The notes: generated from the sequence alone by a model not told the origin. A stretch of DNA of 64,000 nt from Herbaspirillum seropedicae (GCF_001040945.1 NZ_CP011930.1:186001-250000); one strand, 5' to 3'; numbered from the stretch's first letter, positions 51,769-60,789 are shown. Translations and numbers: made by a program.

Positions 51769-52033
51769 TTTCTGGCATCTGGTCGGGTTGCTGCTGGGTT
51801 TCATAGGCAGCTTGTGCAGTTTTGCGATGGTGCTGGTCAGGCAGATCGACACGCGCATTGATCGCCAGAACGAGCGGATCAGCCGGATCGAAGGTTTATG
51901 GCAAGAGACGCAGGCGAGGTTGCCGGTGGAGTATCAGCGTCGCGAAGACGCGATCCGTTTCGAGACCGTCCTCAACGCCAAGCTCGACAGCATTGGCGCG
52001 CGCATTGAGCGACTGATGGAGAAGGCCTATTGA
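51752..52033 (+). CDS. Small membrane protein with coiled coil, last gene of the element
   Basis: A 93-residue protein with one N-terminal membrane helix (FWHLVGLLLGFIGSLCSFAM) and a charged coiled coil (QIDTRIDRQNERISRIEGLW). GGAGGGAG precedes ATG 51752. The plan fits Mu gp25-like DUF2730 proteins, and an inner-membrane spanin is a second option. In Mu the head genes follow this region; here only 362 bp of noncoding sequence and a host transporter gene follow. Confidence 0.7.
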   Translation: MAIEVDFWHLVGLLLGFIGSLCSFAMVLVRQIDTRIDRQNERISRIEGLWQETQARLPVEYQRREDAIRFETVLNAKLDSIGARIERLMEKAY

Positions 52034-52395
52034 AACCGGCGCAGCGACTTGCCGGCCCTGCCGCGTTATCGCGCAGCGCCTGGGCGGGGGAGCGGCGTTG
52101 GGCGTCAGGAAGGTGGGGGAGTTGTATTTTCCAGCTGTGCAAAGGGGATATCGGGCAGGTAGCCGGAGACCGGCAGAGCTGGGGGTGCTGGGGGTTTATC
52201 GCTGTTGGGGCGGGGGGAATTTGGTGCTTGCCTACACGGTGGACCCCACTGCAAACATGCCGCCGAACGGATGCCTCATGTTATCTACCCATCCATGCGC
52301 CCAGATCATGGCAGCATGCACAGATATCATTTCCGCCGGCCTCCCGCTCACCCTATCATCGGCCGAACATCCAACGTCCAACATGAGGGGAGAGC
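52034..52395. other. Noncoding right flank of the element
   Basis: About 360 bp without a supported gene. The first part (52080-52215) is G-rich with repeated GGGGG words; the later part (52250-52390) has more balanced composition and probably carries the promoter of the MFS gene, with AGGGGAGAG as its ribosome-binding site. The right end of the element should lie here, but no TG/CA terminus or direct repeat matching the left flank was recognised. Confidence 0.5.
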
Positions 52396-53697
52396 ATGCA
52401 GGCAAGTACATTACCAGCCGACGGGATTGTGTCGGTCAGCAACCAGCAGCGCCGACGGGCTATCGTCGCCACTGTCATCGGCAACGGTCTCGAATGGTTC
52501 GACTTCACCGTCTACAGTTTTTTCGCAGTGATCATCGCCAAGCTGTTCTTCCCGACCGGCAATGACCTGACTTCGCTGCTGCTGGCCGTGGCCACTTTCG
52601 GCGTCGGCTTCTTCATGCGCCCGGTGGGCGGTATCCTGCTGGGCATCTATGCCGACCGCGTGGGCCGCAAGGCCGCGCTGTCGGTCACCATCCTGCTCAT
52701 GGCCGTGGGCACCACCATGATCGGCCTGGCCCCGACCTATGAAAGCATCGGCTTGTTCGCGCCGCTGATCATTGTCGTGGCGCGGCTGCTGCAAGGCTTC
52801 TCGGCCGGTGGCGAGATGGGGAGCGCCACCGCCTTCCTCACCGAATACGCTCCCGAGCGCGAGCGCGCCTATTACTCCAGCTGGATCCAGGCCAGCATCG
52901 GCGTGGCTGTGCTGCTGGGTGCGGCCGTCGGCACCTTCGTCACCGCCAGCCTGGACGCCGCAGCGCTGGCCAGCTGGGGCTGGCGTCTGCCCTTCCTGCT
53001 GGGCATCATCATTGGCCCGGTGGGTTACTACATCCGTCATCACCTCGAAGAAACCCCGACCTTCCTCGAAGAAAAGGACAAGACCGATTCACCCTTGAAG
53101 GAAGTGATCCGCAACTTCCCGCGCGAGACCTCGGCCAGCTTCTCCATGGTGATCCTGTGGACGGTCTGCACCTACGTGTTGCTGTTCTACATGCCGACCT
53201 ATTCGGTCAAGGTCCTGAAGCTGCCGCAGACCACCGGCTTCATCGCGGGCATGGTAGGGGGTCTCTGCATCATGGTGCTGGCCCCCATCGTCGGCCGTCT
53301 CGCCGACCGCATCGGGCGCCGTCCGTTGCTCTCCGGCTCGGCGGCCTTGATCCTGATGCTGGCCTATCCCATGTTCGCCTACATCAACAGCGCTCCCAGC
53401 CTGTCGACGCTGCTGATCTTCCAGCTGGTCTTCGGCACCCTGATCGCGGCCTATACCGGCCCCATCCTGGCGGCGTTCTCCGAACTGTTCCCGGCCAAGG
53501 TGCTCTCCACCGGCCTGTCGGTGGCCTACAACCTGGCCGTGACCATCTTCGGCGGCTTTGCGTCCTTCTTCATCACCTGGCTCATCGCCGCCACCGGCAG
53601 CACTATGGCCCCCGCCTTCTACGTGATGATCGCCGCTGCCATCAGCTTCGTCGGCACCCGCTTCGTGCGTGAGCCGCAGTATCTGCAACCACATTGA
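52396..53697 (+). CDS. MFS transporter, metabolite:H+ symporter (MHS) family
   Basis: A 433-residue inner-membrane carrier with 12 predicted helices. The start of the fold (VIGNGLEWFDFTVYSFFAVI), the loop YADRVGRKAAL with its MFS signature, RLLQGFSAGGEMGSATAFL, and the cytoplasmic centre HHLEETPTFLEEK are typical of the MHS branch, which includes ProP, ShiA and citrate/tricarballylate carriers. It would import an organic acid or betaine-like compound; the substrate is not predictable. The amidohydrolase starts 8 bp after its stop, so the two probably work in one pathway. Confidence 0.9.
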   Translation: MQASTLPADGIVSVSNQQRRRAIVATVIGNGLEWFDFTVYSFFAVIIAKLFFPTGNDLTSLLLAVATFGVGFFMRPVGGILLGIYADRVGRKAALSVTILLMAVGTTMIGLAPTYESIGLFAPLIIVVARLLQGFSAGGEMGSATAFLTEYAPERERAYYSSWIQASIGVAVLLGAAVGTFVTASLDAAALASWGWRLPFLLGIIIGPVGYYIRHHLEETPTFLEEKDKTDSPLKEVIRNFPRETSASFSMVILWTVCTYVLLFYMPTYSVKVLKLPQTTGFIAGMVGGLCIMVLAPIVGRLADRIGRRPLLSGSAALILMLAYPMFAYINSAPSLSTLLIFQLVFGTLIAAYTGPILAAFSELFPAKVLSTGLSVAYNLAVTIFGGFASFFITWLIAATGSTMAPAFYVMIAAAISFVGTRFVREPQYLQPH

Positions 53698-53705
53698 GTT
53701 TTGCC

Positions 53706-54935
53706 ATGACCAAGATTCTCCTGAAGGGCGGTAACGTCCTCGATCCCGCACTCGGCAGCCTGTTCCCGCGCCATGATGTCCTGATCGACAAAGACCGCAT
53801 CGTCGATGTCTCCGCCACCCCGCTGGAGGTGAGTGGGGCGCGCGTGATCGACGTGGCCGGCAAGACCGTCATGCCGGGCCTGATCGATTGCCACGTCCAC
53901 GTGCTGGCCTCGCTGGCCAACCTGGGGCTGAACGCGTTGCAACCCGGTTCGCTGACGTCGATCCGCGCCCTGCCCATCGTCGAAGCCATGTTGAACCGCG
54001 GCTTCACCAGCGTGCGCGACGCCGGCGGCGCCGACTGGGGCCTGGCGCAAGCCATTGCCATCGGCCTGGTGCCAGGGCCGCGTATCTTCCCCTCGGGCAA
54101 GGCGCTGTCGCAGACCGGCGGCCATGGTGACTTCCGCCCGCGCTCCGATGTGCTGGAGCCCTGTTCCTGCGCCTTCCGTGCCGGCGCCATTGCGCGCGTG
54201 GCCGATGGCGTGGATGCGGTGCGCCTGGCCGCTCGCGAAGAATTGCAGAAGGGCGCGACCCAGATCAAGATCATGGCCTCGGGCGGCGTCGCTTCGCCCA
54301 CCGATCCCATCGGCAATACCCAATACAGCGAAGATGAAATCCGCGCCATCGTGGCCGAAGCCGAAGCCGCGCAGACCTATGTGATGGCGCATGCCTACAC
54401 CGGCCGCGCGATTGCCCGCGCCGTGCGTTGCGGCGTGCGCACCATCGAGCACGGCAACCTGGTCGATGCCCAAGCCGCTCGCGTGATGCACGAACACGGC
54501 GCTTTCGTGGTGCCTACGCTGGTGACCTACGATTCGCTGGCCCGCGATGGCGCTCGCCTGGGGCTGCCGCCAGATTCGGTGGCCAAGATCGAATCGGTGC
54601 GCCAGGCTGGCCGCGACTCGCTGCGCATCTATGCCGAGCACGGCGTGCAGATGGGCTTCGGTTCCGACCTGCTGGGTGAGATGCATCAGGACCAGTCGCA
54701 GGAGTTCATCATCCGCGCCGAGATCCTGGGCAATCTGGAAACCATCCGCTCGGCGACTTCGATTGCCGCCGCCATCCTGCAGCGCGAAGGCGAGCTGGGC
54801 ACCGTGCGCGCCGGCGCGCTGGCCGATCTGATCGTGGTCGACGGTAACCCGCTGCAGGACATCACGCTCCTCACCGGCCAGGGCGAGCACCTCTGTCTGG
54901 TCATGCAGGCAGGCCACATCCACCGCAGCCGCTGA
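53706..54935 (+). CDS. Metal-dependent amidohydrolase
   Basis: A 409-residue enzyme of the amidohydrolase superfamily, imidazolonepropionase/Xaa-Pro-dipeptidase-like group. Metal ligands are visible in GLIDCHVHVLASL (HxH), QIKIMASGGV (carboxylated Lys candidate), MAHAYTG and EHGNLV (His) and GFGSDLLGEM (Asp). A cytoplasmic location is expected. Relatives hydrolyse N-acyl or cyclic amide bonds of amino-acid derivatives. It follows the MHS transporter by 8 bp, so uptake and hydrolysis of the same compound is the natural inference. Confidence 0.88.
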   Translation: MTKILLKGGNVLDPALGSLFPRHDVLIDKDRIVDVSATPLEVSGARVIDVAGKTVMPGLIDCHVHVLASLANLGLNALQPGSLTSIRALPIVEAMLNRGFTSVRDAGGADWGLAQAIAIGLVPGPRIFPSGKALSQTGGHGDFRPRSDVLEPCSCAFRAGAIARVADGVDAVRLAAREELQKGATQIKIMASGGVASPTDPIGNTQYSEDEIRAIVAEAEAAQTYVMAHAYTGRAIARAVRCGVRTIEHGNLVDAQAARVMHEHGAFVVPTLVTYDSLARDGARLGLPPDSVAKIESVRQAGRDSLRIYAEHGVQMGFGSDLLGEMHQDQSQEFIIRAEILGNLETIRSATSIAAAILQREGELGTVRAGALADLIVVDGNPLQDITLLTGQGEHLCLVMQAGHIHRSR

Positions 54936-55053
54936 CTCCCAGCGCTGCGTCTTTTTTCGCCGCGGCTTTCCACCAGCAACAGGAAAGCTGCGGCGGGCAT
55001 GCTTTTCGCTCTACCATCTCGATCTGGAGACCTTTCGAGCTGGAGCGCCGACC

Positions 55054-55959
55054 ATGCGTATATCGCCACTTCCCCCCTTGCCCTCGCTGATCGCCTTTGA
55101 GGCCGCCATGCGCCATGGCAGCTTTACCCGCGCCGCCGCCGAGCTGCATCTTACGCAAAGCGCCATCAGCCGCCAGATCGCCCAGCTGGAGCGCTTCCTC
55201 GGCAAGAAGCTGTTCCTGCGCGAGCCGCGTGCGCTGCGACTGACCGTCAGCGGGCAGCGCTATGCCGCTTTGGTGCAGCGCCTGCTGGTCGATTGCGCCG
55301 AAGCCACCGAAGACATCATGAAGCGCAAGGGGCACCAGGAACTCACGGTGGCCTGCTCGCAGGGCGTGGCCGTGCTCTGGCTCACGCCGCGGCTGGCGCG
55401 CTTTCGCGCCCGGCATCCGGATTGCCACTTGCGCCTGGTCGTCAACGACAGCCTGGCCCAGCTCTCGGAAACCGACTTCGACATGGGCATCTACTTCCTG
55501 CGCGATGGCCCGCCCGCCGGCTTGGCCGCGCGCCGGCTGTATGACGAGGAAGTCTTCCCGGTCTGCTCGCCGGGCTACCTGGATGGACGCCTGCTGGCGC
55601 CAGAGGACCTGCGCCACCAGACCCTGTTGACCCTCGAGGATGGCCAGCGCCAATGGATGTCCTGGCAGAACTGGATGGCGCACAATGGCATGCCGGATGT
55701 GCGCATCGAACACCAGATCCTCTCCAATCAATATCCGGTGCTGCTGCAGCTGGCCATGGAAGGGCAGGGCGTGGTGCTGGCCTGGCGCCACATGATCGAC
55801 GCCTGCATGGAGCAGGGCCTGCTGGTGCGCGCCTGCCAGGCCAGCGCCAGCCTGGGCGGCGGCTACTACGCCGTGTGGCCGCGTGACCGCATCGAACACG
55901 CCGCCGCACGCGCCTTCCGCAGCTGGCTGGTGGCCGAGAGCGAATCCACGCTGCTCTGA
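55054..55959 (+). CDS. LysR family transcriptional regulator (GcvA-like)
   Basis: A 301-residue LysR-type regulator. The N-terminal winged HTH (FEAAMRHGSFTRAAAELHLT, QSAISRQIAQLERFLGKKLF) and the periplasmic-binding-like effector domain (LTVACSQGVAVLWLTPRLAR, PDCHLRLVVND, ILSNQYPVLLQLAMEGQGVV) are complete. The PxLPSLxAFEAAxRHxSFTxAA start is GcvA-like. It lies 118 bp after the amidohydrolase in the same direction and is a likely controller of the transporter-amidohydrolase pair. Confidence 0.92.
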   Translation: MRISPLPPLPSLIAFEAAMRHGSFTRAAAELHLTQSAISRQIAQLERFLGKKLFLREPRALRLTVSGQRYAALVQRLLVDCAEATEDIMKRKGHQELTVACSQGVAVLWLTPRLARFRARHPDCHLRLVVNDSLAQLSETDFDMGIYFLRDGPPAGLAARRLYDEEVFPVCSPGYLDGRLLAPEDLRHQTLLTLEDGQRQWMSWQNWMAHNGMPDVRIEHQILSNQYPVLLQLAMEGQGVVLAWRHMIDACMEQGLLVRACQASASLGGGYYAVWPRDRIEHAAARAFRSWLVAESESTLL

Positions 55960-56009
55960 AACGGCCCCGTCCCGATACAATGAGGGCTTTCCCGCATCAC
56001 GGACAGGCC

Positions 56010-56513
56010 ATGACGCAAGCCAAGCCCTACAAGATTCCCGAATCGGTGCTGGTGGTGATCCACAGCGCCGACCAGCATGTGCTCTTGATCGAGCGCGCCG
56101 ACCAGCCCGGTTTCTGGCAGTCGGTGACCGGCTCCAAGGACAGCCTGGATGAGCCCTTGTCGGAGACCGCCCGACGCGAAGTCGAGGAAGAAACCGGCAT
56201 CGTGGTGGCCGACGCCGGCGTAGACTCTGTCCATGGTGAGTCCAACCGCGTCCCGCGGGCGCATCTGCGGGATTGGCAACTTTCCAACATCTATGACATC
56301 TATCCGGTCTGGCGGCACCGCTATGCGCCGGGCGTGACGAGGAACACCGAGCACGTCTTTGGCCTCCTGGTGCCGCGTGACATTCCGGTGACGCTGGCCC
56401 CGCGCGAACATACCCGCCATGTCTGGCTGCCCTATCGCGAAGCCGCCGACCGCTGTTTCTCGCCCTCCAATGCCGAGGCGATCCTGCAGTTGCCGCGCTA
56501 CCTCGGCACCTAG
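56010..56513 (+). CDS. nudB: Dihydroneopterin triphosphate diphosphatase NudB
   Basis: A 167-residue Nudix hydrolase that removes pyrophosphate from dihydroneopterin triphosphate in folate synthesis. The Nudix box reads GSKDSLDEPLSETARREVEE followed by ETGI. YKIPESVLVVIH, QPGFWQSVTGS and NTEHVFGLLVP are typical of NudB. I use ATG 56010 (MTQAKPYKIPES). In many proteobacteria nudB is next to aspS; here about 29 kb separate them. Confidence 0.9.
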   Translation: MTQAKPYKIPESVLVVIHSADQHVLLIERADQPGFWQSVTGSKDSLDEPLSETARREVEEETGIVVADAGVDSVHGESNRVPRAHLRDWQLSNIYDIYPVWRHRYAPGVTRNTEHVFGLLVPRDIPVTLAPREHTRHVWLPYREAADRCFSPSNAEAILQLPRYLGT

Positions 56514-56567
56514 CCAGCGCTTCGCGCGAGACCGGCGCCGGACAAGAACAAGAGAAAGGTTGCATCG

Positions 56568-57365
56568 ATGAAGCTGCGTGTTGCCACATACAACATCCAC
56601 AAGGGCGTGACCTCCTTCGCCGGTCGTCCGCGCATCCTGGCGCTCAAGCAGGCGCTGGCGCAACTGGACCCGGACATCCTGTTCCTGCAGGAAGTGCAGG
56701 GCCGCCACGATCTCAACGCCCTGCGCCACGCCTCCAACTGGCCGCAGCAAGGCCAGCACGAATACCTGGCCGGCGACACCCATCACGCCGCCTACGGCAT
56801 GAACGCCGTCTATGACCACGGCCACCACGGCAATGCGCTGATCTCGCGCTTTGAAATCGCATCCATCCGCAACCAGGATGTCTCGGACCACGCCTACGAG
56901 TCACGCGGCATCCTGCATTGCGTGGTGCCGGTGGAGGGCGTAGAGGTGCATTGCTACGTGATCCACCTGGGCTTGTTCGCGGGTGGCCGCCGCCGCCAGA
57001 TCGACGCGCTGATCCAGGCCGTCAGCACCTCTTCGCCCCCTGATGCGCCCTTGTTGATCGCCGGCGACTTCAACGACTGGACCAACCAGTTGAGCCGCAC
57101 GCTCTACCAGAACCTGGGCGTGACCGAAGTGTTCGACCAGCCGCAACCCAACGCGCGCGGCGTGATGCAGGGCCTGCGCCGACTCGGCGGCTTGTCCGCC
57201 CCGATCCGCCCGGCGCGCACCTTCCCGGCCATGATGCCGTGGCTGCGGCTGGACCGCATCTACGTGCGCGGTTTCCGCGTGGAAACTGCGGAGGTCTTGA
57301 AGGATGGACCGTGGGCGCGTCTGTCCGACCACGCCCCTATCGTCACCGAACTGCACCTGGCCTGA
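56568..57365 (+). CDS. Endonuclease/exonuclease/phosphatase family protein
   Basis: A 265-residue EEP-fold hydrolase: LRVATYNIHKGV (Asn ligand), ILFLQEVQGRHD (Glu metal ligand), IHLGLFAGGRRRQ, LIAGDFNDWTNQ (Asp, Asn) and LSDHAPIVTEL (Asp-His pair) complete the active site. No signal peptide. It overlaps the start region of clsB and has been seen paired with cardiolipin synthase genes in other Burkholderiales. Substrate unknown; a lipid-related phosphodiester is possible. Confidence 0.9.
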   Translation: MKLRVATYNIHKGVTSFAGRPRILALKQALAQLDPDILFLQEVQGRHDLNALRHASNWPQQGQHEYLAGDTHHAAYGMNAVYDHGHHGNALISRFEIASIRNQDVSDHAYESRGILHCVVPVEGVEVHCYVIHLGLFAGGRRRQIDALIQAVSTSSPPDAPLLIAGDFNDWTNQLSRTLYQNLGVTEVFDQPQPNARGVMQGLRRLGGLSAPIRPARTFPAMMPWLRLDRIYVRGFRVETAEVLKDGPWARLSDHAPIVTELHLA

Positions 57366-57367
57366 TC

Positions 57368-58531
57368 TTGCGCCACCTGACCTTTACCGACGGCAACCAG
57401 ATCGCGCTGCTGCATAGCGGCGCGGGCTTCTATCCCGCCCTGATCAGCGCCATCGATGCGGCGCGCGTCGAGATCTACCTGGAAACTTATATTTTCTCGC
57501 TGGACGACACCGGCGTGCTAGTCTGCGAAGCCCTGCAACGAGCCGCAGGACGAGGCGTCGTGGTCTATGTCATCAATGACTGGCTGGGCACCGGCCGGGA
57601 AAATACTAACAAATTGCATCTGGCCCTGAGCGCGGCGGGCGTGCAGCATCGTTCGTTCAACCCCTGGTTCCGGCGCGGCGTGGCGCGCAGCCATCGCAAG
57701 CTGTGCGTGGTGGATCGCCAGGTGGCGTTTGTGGGCGGCCTCAACATCAATGACGACATGGTCTCTGACCGCGACCACATGACGCCGCTGCCGGCGCCGC
57801 GCTGGGATTTCGCGGTCAGCATCCTCGGGCCGCTGGTGCAGGAGATCTATCGTGAAGTGCAGGCCCAGTGGCTACGCGTAGGTCACATGAAACTGAAGGC
57901 GCGGTGGCGCAACTTCAAGCGCCTGCGCCACGGCCATAGCGGCCCCGTGCATGATCAGACCCAGGCCGCCCTGGTGGTGCGCGACAACTTCCGCAATCGC
58001 CGCACCATCCAGCGCGCCTACCTGCAGGCGCTGGGCCGCGCCCGCGAGAGCGCCTTCCTCGCCAATCCCTATTTCGCCCCCGGTCGCAAGATGCGCCGGG
58101 CGCTGGAAGAGGCCGCCATGCGCGGCGTCAAGGTCACCCTGCTGCTGGGCGTGGGCCAGTTCATGATGCAGGATGCCGTGGCCCACTCCTTCTATCCCAA
58201 GCTCTTGCGCGCGGGCGTGCGCATCATCGAATATACCCGCACCGAATTGCATGCCAAAGTGGCCGTGGTCGATGACAAATGGGCCACGGTCGGGTCGAGC
58301 AACTACGATGGGCTGTCCCTGTTTGTTAATCAGGAAGCCAACGTGGTGGTCCAGGACCCGGCCTTCGCCGGCTTCCTGCGCCAGGAGATCGAAGCGGGCG
58401 CCACCCAGGGCCGCGTCGTGCATCTGGCCGACTTCATGCACGTGCCCTGGTACAAGCGCGCAGCCTATGGTGCGGCCTTCCTCCTCTATCGGACGGTAAT
58501 TCACATCATCACGCTGGGAAAAGATGCCTGA
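57368..58531 (+). CDS. clsB: Cardiolipin synthase ClsB
   Basis: A 387-residue phospholipase-D-superfamily protein with two HKD motifs, SHRKLCVVDRQVAFVGGLN and ELHAKVAVVDDKWATVGSSN. The N-terminus (LTFTDGNQIALLHSGAGFYP) and YLETYIFSLDDTG match ClsB, which makes cardiolipin from phosphatidylglycerol. A C-terminal hydrophobic segment (YGAAFLLYRTVIHIITLG) may bind the membrane. The likely start is TTG 57368, 2 bp after the EEP gene stop; the frame is open further upstream but only over the EEP gene. Confidence 0.9.
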   Translation: MRHLTFTDGNQIALLHSGAGFYPALISAIDAARVEIYLETYIFSLDDTGVLVCEALQRAAGRGVVVYVINDWLGTGRENTNKLHLALSAAGVQHRSFNPWFRRGVARSHRKLCVVDRQVAFVGGLNINDDMVSDRDHMTPLPAPRWDFAVSILGPLVQEIYREVQAQWLRVGHMKLKARWRNFKRLRHGHSGPVHDQTQAALVVRDNFRNRRTIQRAYLQALGRARESAFLANPYFAPGRKMRRALEEAAMRGVKVTLLLGVGQFMMQDAVAHSFYPKLLRAGVRIIEYTRTELHAKVAVVDDKWATVGSSNYDGLSLFVNQEANVVVQDPAFAGFLRQEIEAGATQGRVVHLADFMHVPWYKRAAYGAAFLLYRTVIHIITLGKDA

Positions 58532-58668
58532 GATATATTTGGCGTCCGCTTGATTTACCGAAAATTCACCGTATCGCATTCCCCGCTGAAATGGAATAAG
58601 ATGACCGCTCCGGTTTCCGGCGGGGAGCCCAGCGGCTTCCCGTCAATTTCTAATAAAAGGAGCGAGTT

Positions 58669-59844
58669 ATGGATGATGTGGTCATTGTCGCAGCACAGAG
58701 AACGGCGATCGGCAAATTCGGCGGAGCCTTGTCGAAGATTGCGGCAGCCGATCTGGGTGCGCAAGTCATCAAGGCCTTGCTGGCCAAGACCGGCATCAAG
58801 CCCGAAGCGATCAGCGAAGTCATCCTCGGCCAGGTGTTGACGGCTGGCCTGGGCCAGAACCCGGCGCGCCAGTCGGTCATCAAGTCCGGCCTGCCCGACA
58901 TGGTCCCGGCCTTCGTGGTCGGCAAGGTCTGCGGCAGCGGCCTGAAGGCCGTGCAACTGGCGGCCCAGGCCATCCGTTGCGGCGACGCCCAGATCGTCAT
59001 CGCCGGCGGCCAGGAAAACATGAGCGCCTCCCCGCACGTACTGAACAACTCGCGCGACGGTTTCCGCATGGGCGACGCCAAGCTCACCGACACCATGATC
59101 GTCGATGGCCTGTGGGACGTCTACAACCAGTACCACATGGGCATTACCGCCGAGAACGTCGCCAAGAAGTTCGAGATCAGCCGCGAAGAGCAGGACGCCT
59201 TCGCCGCCGCCTCGCAGAACAAGGCAGAAGCCGCCCAGAAGGCCGGCAAGTTCAAGGATGAGATCGTGCCCATCGAAATCAAGGGCAAGAAGGAAACCGT
59301 GGTCTTCGACACCGACGAGTTCGTCAAGCACGGTGTCACCGCCGAATCCCTGGCCACGCTGCGCCCGGCCTTCGACAAGGCCGGTACGGTGACGGCCGGC
59401 AACGCCTCGGGCATCAACGATGGCGCCGCCGCCGTGGTGGTGACCTCGGCCAAGCTGGCTGCTGAGCTGGGTCTGCCGGTGCTGGCCAAGATCAAGGCCT
59501 ACTCCTCGGCCGGCCTGGACCCCAGCATCATGGGCATGGGCCCGGTGCCGGCGTCGCAGCTGACCCTGAAGAAGGCCGGCTGGACCCCGCAGGACCTGGA
59601 CCTGATGGAAATCAACGAAGCCTTCGCCGCGCAGGCCATTGCGGTGAACAAGCAGATGGGCTGGGACACCAGCAAGATCAACGTCAACGGCGGCGCCATC
59701 GCATTGGGCCACCCCATCGGCGCCTCGGGCTGCCGCGTGCTGGTGACCCTGCTGCACGAGATGGTGCGCCGTGACGCCAAGAAGGGTCTGGCCAGCCTCT
59801 GTATTGGTGGCGGCATGGGCGTGGCGCTGGCGGTGGAGCGTTGA
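58669..59844 (+). CDS. Acetyl-CoA C-acetyltransferase (thiolase)
   Basis: A 391-residue biosynthetic-type thiolase joining two acetyl-CoA to acetoacetyl-CoA. The acylated cysteine lies in [10 protein letters not shown] (Cys88). [38 protein letters not shown] (catalytic His) and [11 protein letters not shown] (second Cys) are all present. AAGGAGCGAG precedes the ATG. It could be PhaA for polyhydroxybutyrate or part of fatty/amino-acid degradation; no phaB or phaC is near. A terminator follows at 59873. Confidence 0.93.
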   Translation: MDDVVIVAAQRTAIGKFGGALSKIAAADLGAQVIKALLAKTGIKPEAISEVILGQVLTAGLGQNPARQSVIKSGLPDMVPAFVVGKVCGSGLKAVQLAAQAIRCGDAQIVIAGGQENMSASPHVLNNSRDGFRMGDAKLTDTMIVDGLWDVYNQYHMGITAENVAKKFEISREEQDAFAAASQNKAEAAQKAGKFKDEIVPIEIKGKKETVVFDTDEFVKHGVTAESLATLRPAFDKAGTVTAGNASGINDGAAAVVVTSAKLAAELGLPVLAKIKAYSSAGLDPSIMGMGPVPASQLTLKKAGWTPQDLDLMEINEAFAAQAIAVNKQMGWDTSKINVNGGAIALGHPIGASGCRVLVTLLHEMVRRDAKKGLASLCIGGGMGVALAVER

Positions 59845-59872
59845 TTCTGTAGACCCGCTTGTTGCAATGAGG

Positions 59873-59907
59873 AAACGCCGGCTTGCGAGCCGGCGTTTTT
59901 TATTTTT
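59873..59907 (+). terminator. Intrinsic terminator after the thiolase gene
   Basis: Perfect 11-bp stem AAACGCCGGCT (59873-59883 with 59888-59898), TGCG loop, then TTTTTATTTTT. Confidence 0.9.
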
Positions 59908-59912
59908 CTTGG

Positions 59913-59959
59913 TTTTTTAGCTCTTTAGTTTTTTAAGTTTTTTAGTTTCTTAGTTTTTG
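59913..59959. repeat. T-rich degenerate tandem repeat between convergent genes
   Basis: About six units of 8-9 nt with the pattern TTTTTTAG (TTTTTTAG, CTCTTTAG, TTTTTTAAG, TTTTTTAG, TTTCTTAG, TTTTTGG) lie between the thiolase terminator and the end of the binding-protein gene. It may reflect slippage of a T-rich terminator tail. On the minus strand it is A-rich and gives no terminator for the ABC operon. Confidence 0.6.
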
Positions 59960-59979
59960 GGCGCTATGCCCGCACCAGT

Positions 59980-60789
59980 TCAACTGGCCGGATGGAGGAT
60001 TTCCGGCGGCAACTCCGCCTCGTGGTATTTCTTGTAGATCGTATTGAGTTCCCCATTACTCAGGTTGGTGCGGATCCAGCCGTCGATCTTTTCCTTGAGC
60101 CGCGGCTCTCCCTTGCGCAGCCCTACCGCCAGCAGATTGGCCTTGAGCGTGAGCTTGCTCTCGATGTCGCGCGACGGATTCTTTTGATTGACCACCTTCA
60201 GCAGCATGGGCGAGGTCGCCCAGATGTCGGCCTGGCCGCTGACCATGGCGGTCATCGAGGTGGCGTCATCGTCGAAACGGGTAATGGTGGCCGAGGATGG
60301 CGCGATCTTGGTCAGTTCCTGGTCGTTGGTGGTGCCGCGCGTGGCAATGATCTTCTTGCCGGCCAGGTCGGCCGGGCTGGTGATCTTCATGCTCCTGGGC
60401 GCGCCCACCACGACCAGGATGGGCGCATACGGGACGGAGAAATCGATGACCTTGGCACGCTCGGGCGTGATTGAGAAAGCCGAGATGACGATGTCGGCCT
60501 TGTTGGTCTGCAGATAGGGCACGCGATTGGTCAGCGTGGTCGGGACCACTTCCAGTTCCAGGCCAAAGTCCTTGGCCATGCGCTGGGCCGTCTCGACATC
60601 GGAGCCGATCAGCCTGAGCTTGTCGTCCTTCATGCTGTAGGGCGGCACTGCCAGGTCGATGGCCACGCGCAGCTTCTTGGCGGCCAGGATCGTATCGAGC
60701 TGATCGGCCTGCGCCGCACCAGCGCCCAGCAGCAACAGGCCCAACAAAGCCATCTGTACACGCCGGGCAGGGGATGAGGGGGAATGCAT
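59980..60789 (-). CDS. Amino-acid-type ABC transporter substrate-binding protein
   Basis: A 269-residue periplasmic protein (SBP_bac_3 family). The signal peptide contains MALLGLLLLGAGAAQA, and the mature part starts DQLDTILAAKKLRVAIDLA. VPPYSMKDDKLRLIGSDVET, FGLELEVVPTTLTNRVPYLQ, ADIVISAFSITPERAKVIDF and GTTNDQELTK form the two-lobe ligand site. It is the last gene of a leftward operon with ATPase, two permeases and a 2-hydroxy-acid dehydrogenase. Ligand unknown; a polar amino acid or a hydroxy-acid analogue is possible. Confidence 0.92.
   Translation of the reverse strand: MHSPSSPARRVQMALLGLLLLGAGAAQADQLDTILAAKKLRVAIDLAVPPYSMKDDKLRLIGSDVETAQRMAKDFGLELEVVPTTLTNRVPYLQTNKADIVISAFSITPERAKVIDFSVPYAPILVVVGAPRSMKITSPADLAGKKIIATRGTTNDQELTKIAPSSATITRFDDDATSMTAMVSGQADIWATSPMLLKVVNQKNPSRDIESKLTLKANLLAVGLRKGEPRLKEKIDGWIRTNLSNGELNTIYKKYHEAELPPEILHPAS

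Larger units (their letters stand above)
27344..52033. mobile_element. Mu-like tail-only element, probable R-type tailocin locus
   Basis: The block runs from the tail-fibre assembly gene to the last lysis-region gene. A leftward arm encodes a contractile tail (27344-44680), the repressor sits at 44921-45727, and a rightward arm encodes regulators, a DD35E transposase, a MuB-like ATPase, a Mor/C activator and lysis genes (45807-52033). No portal, terminase, protease or capsid gene exists in either arm, so no DNA-filled head can be made from this locus. Mu-like tailocins related to phage BcepMu have been described in Burkholderia. Exact ends, TG/CA termini and a target duplication could not be found by eye, so the coordinates give the gene block only. 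Confidence 0.85.

Noticed and set aside
27140..52395. Attempt to define exact element ends and target duplication
   Set aside because: I compared both flanks by eye for TG/CA termini, terminal repeats and short direct duplications and found no convincing pair, so no att site is reported. A comparison with an empty site would settle it.
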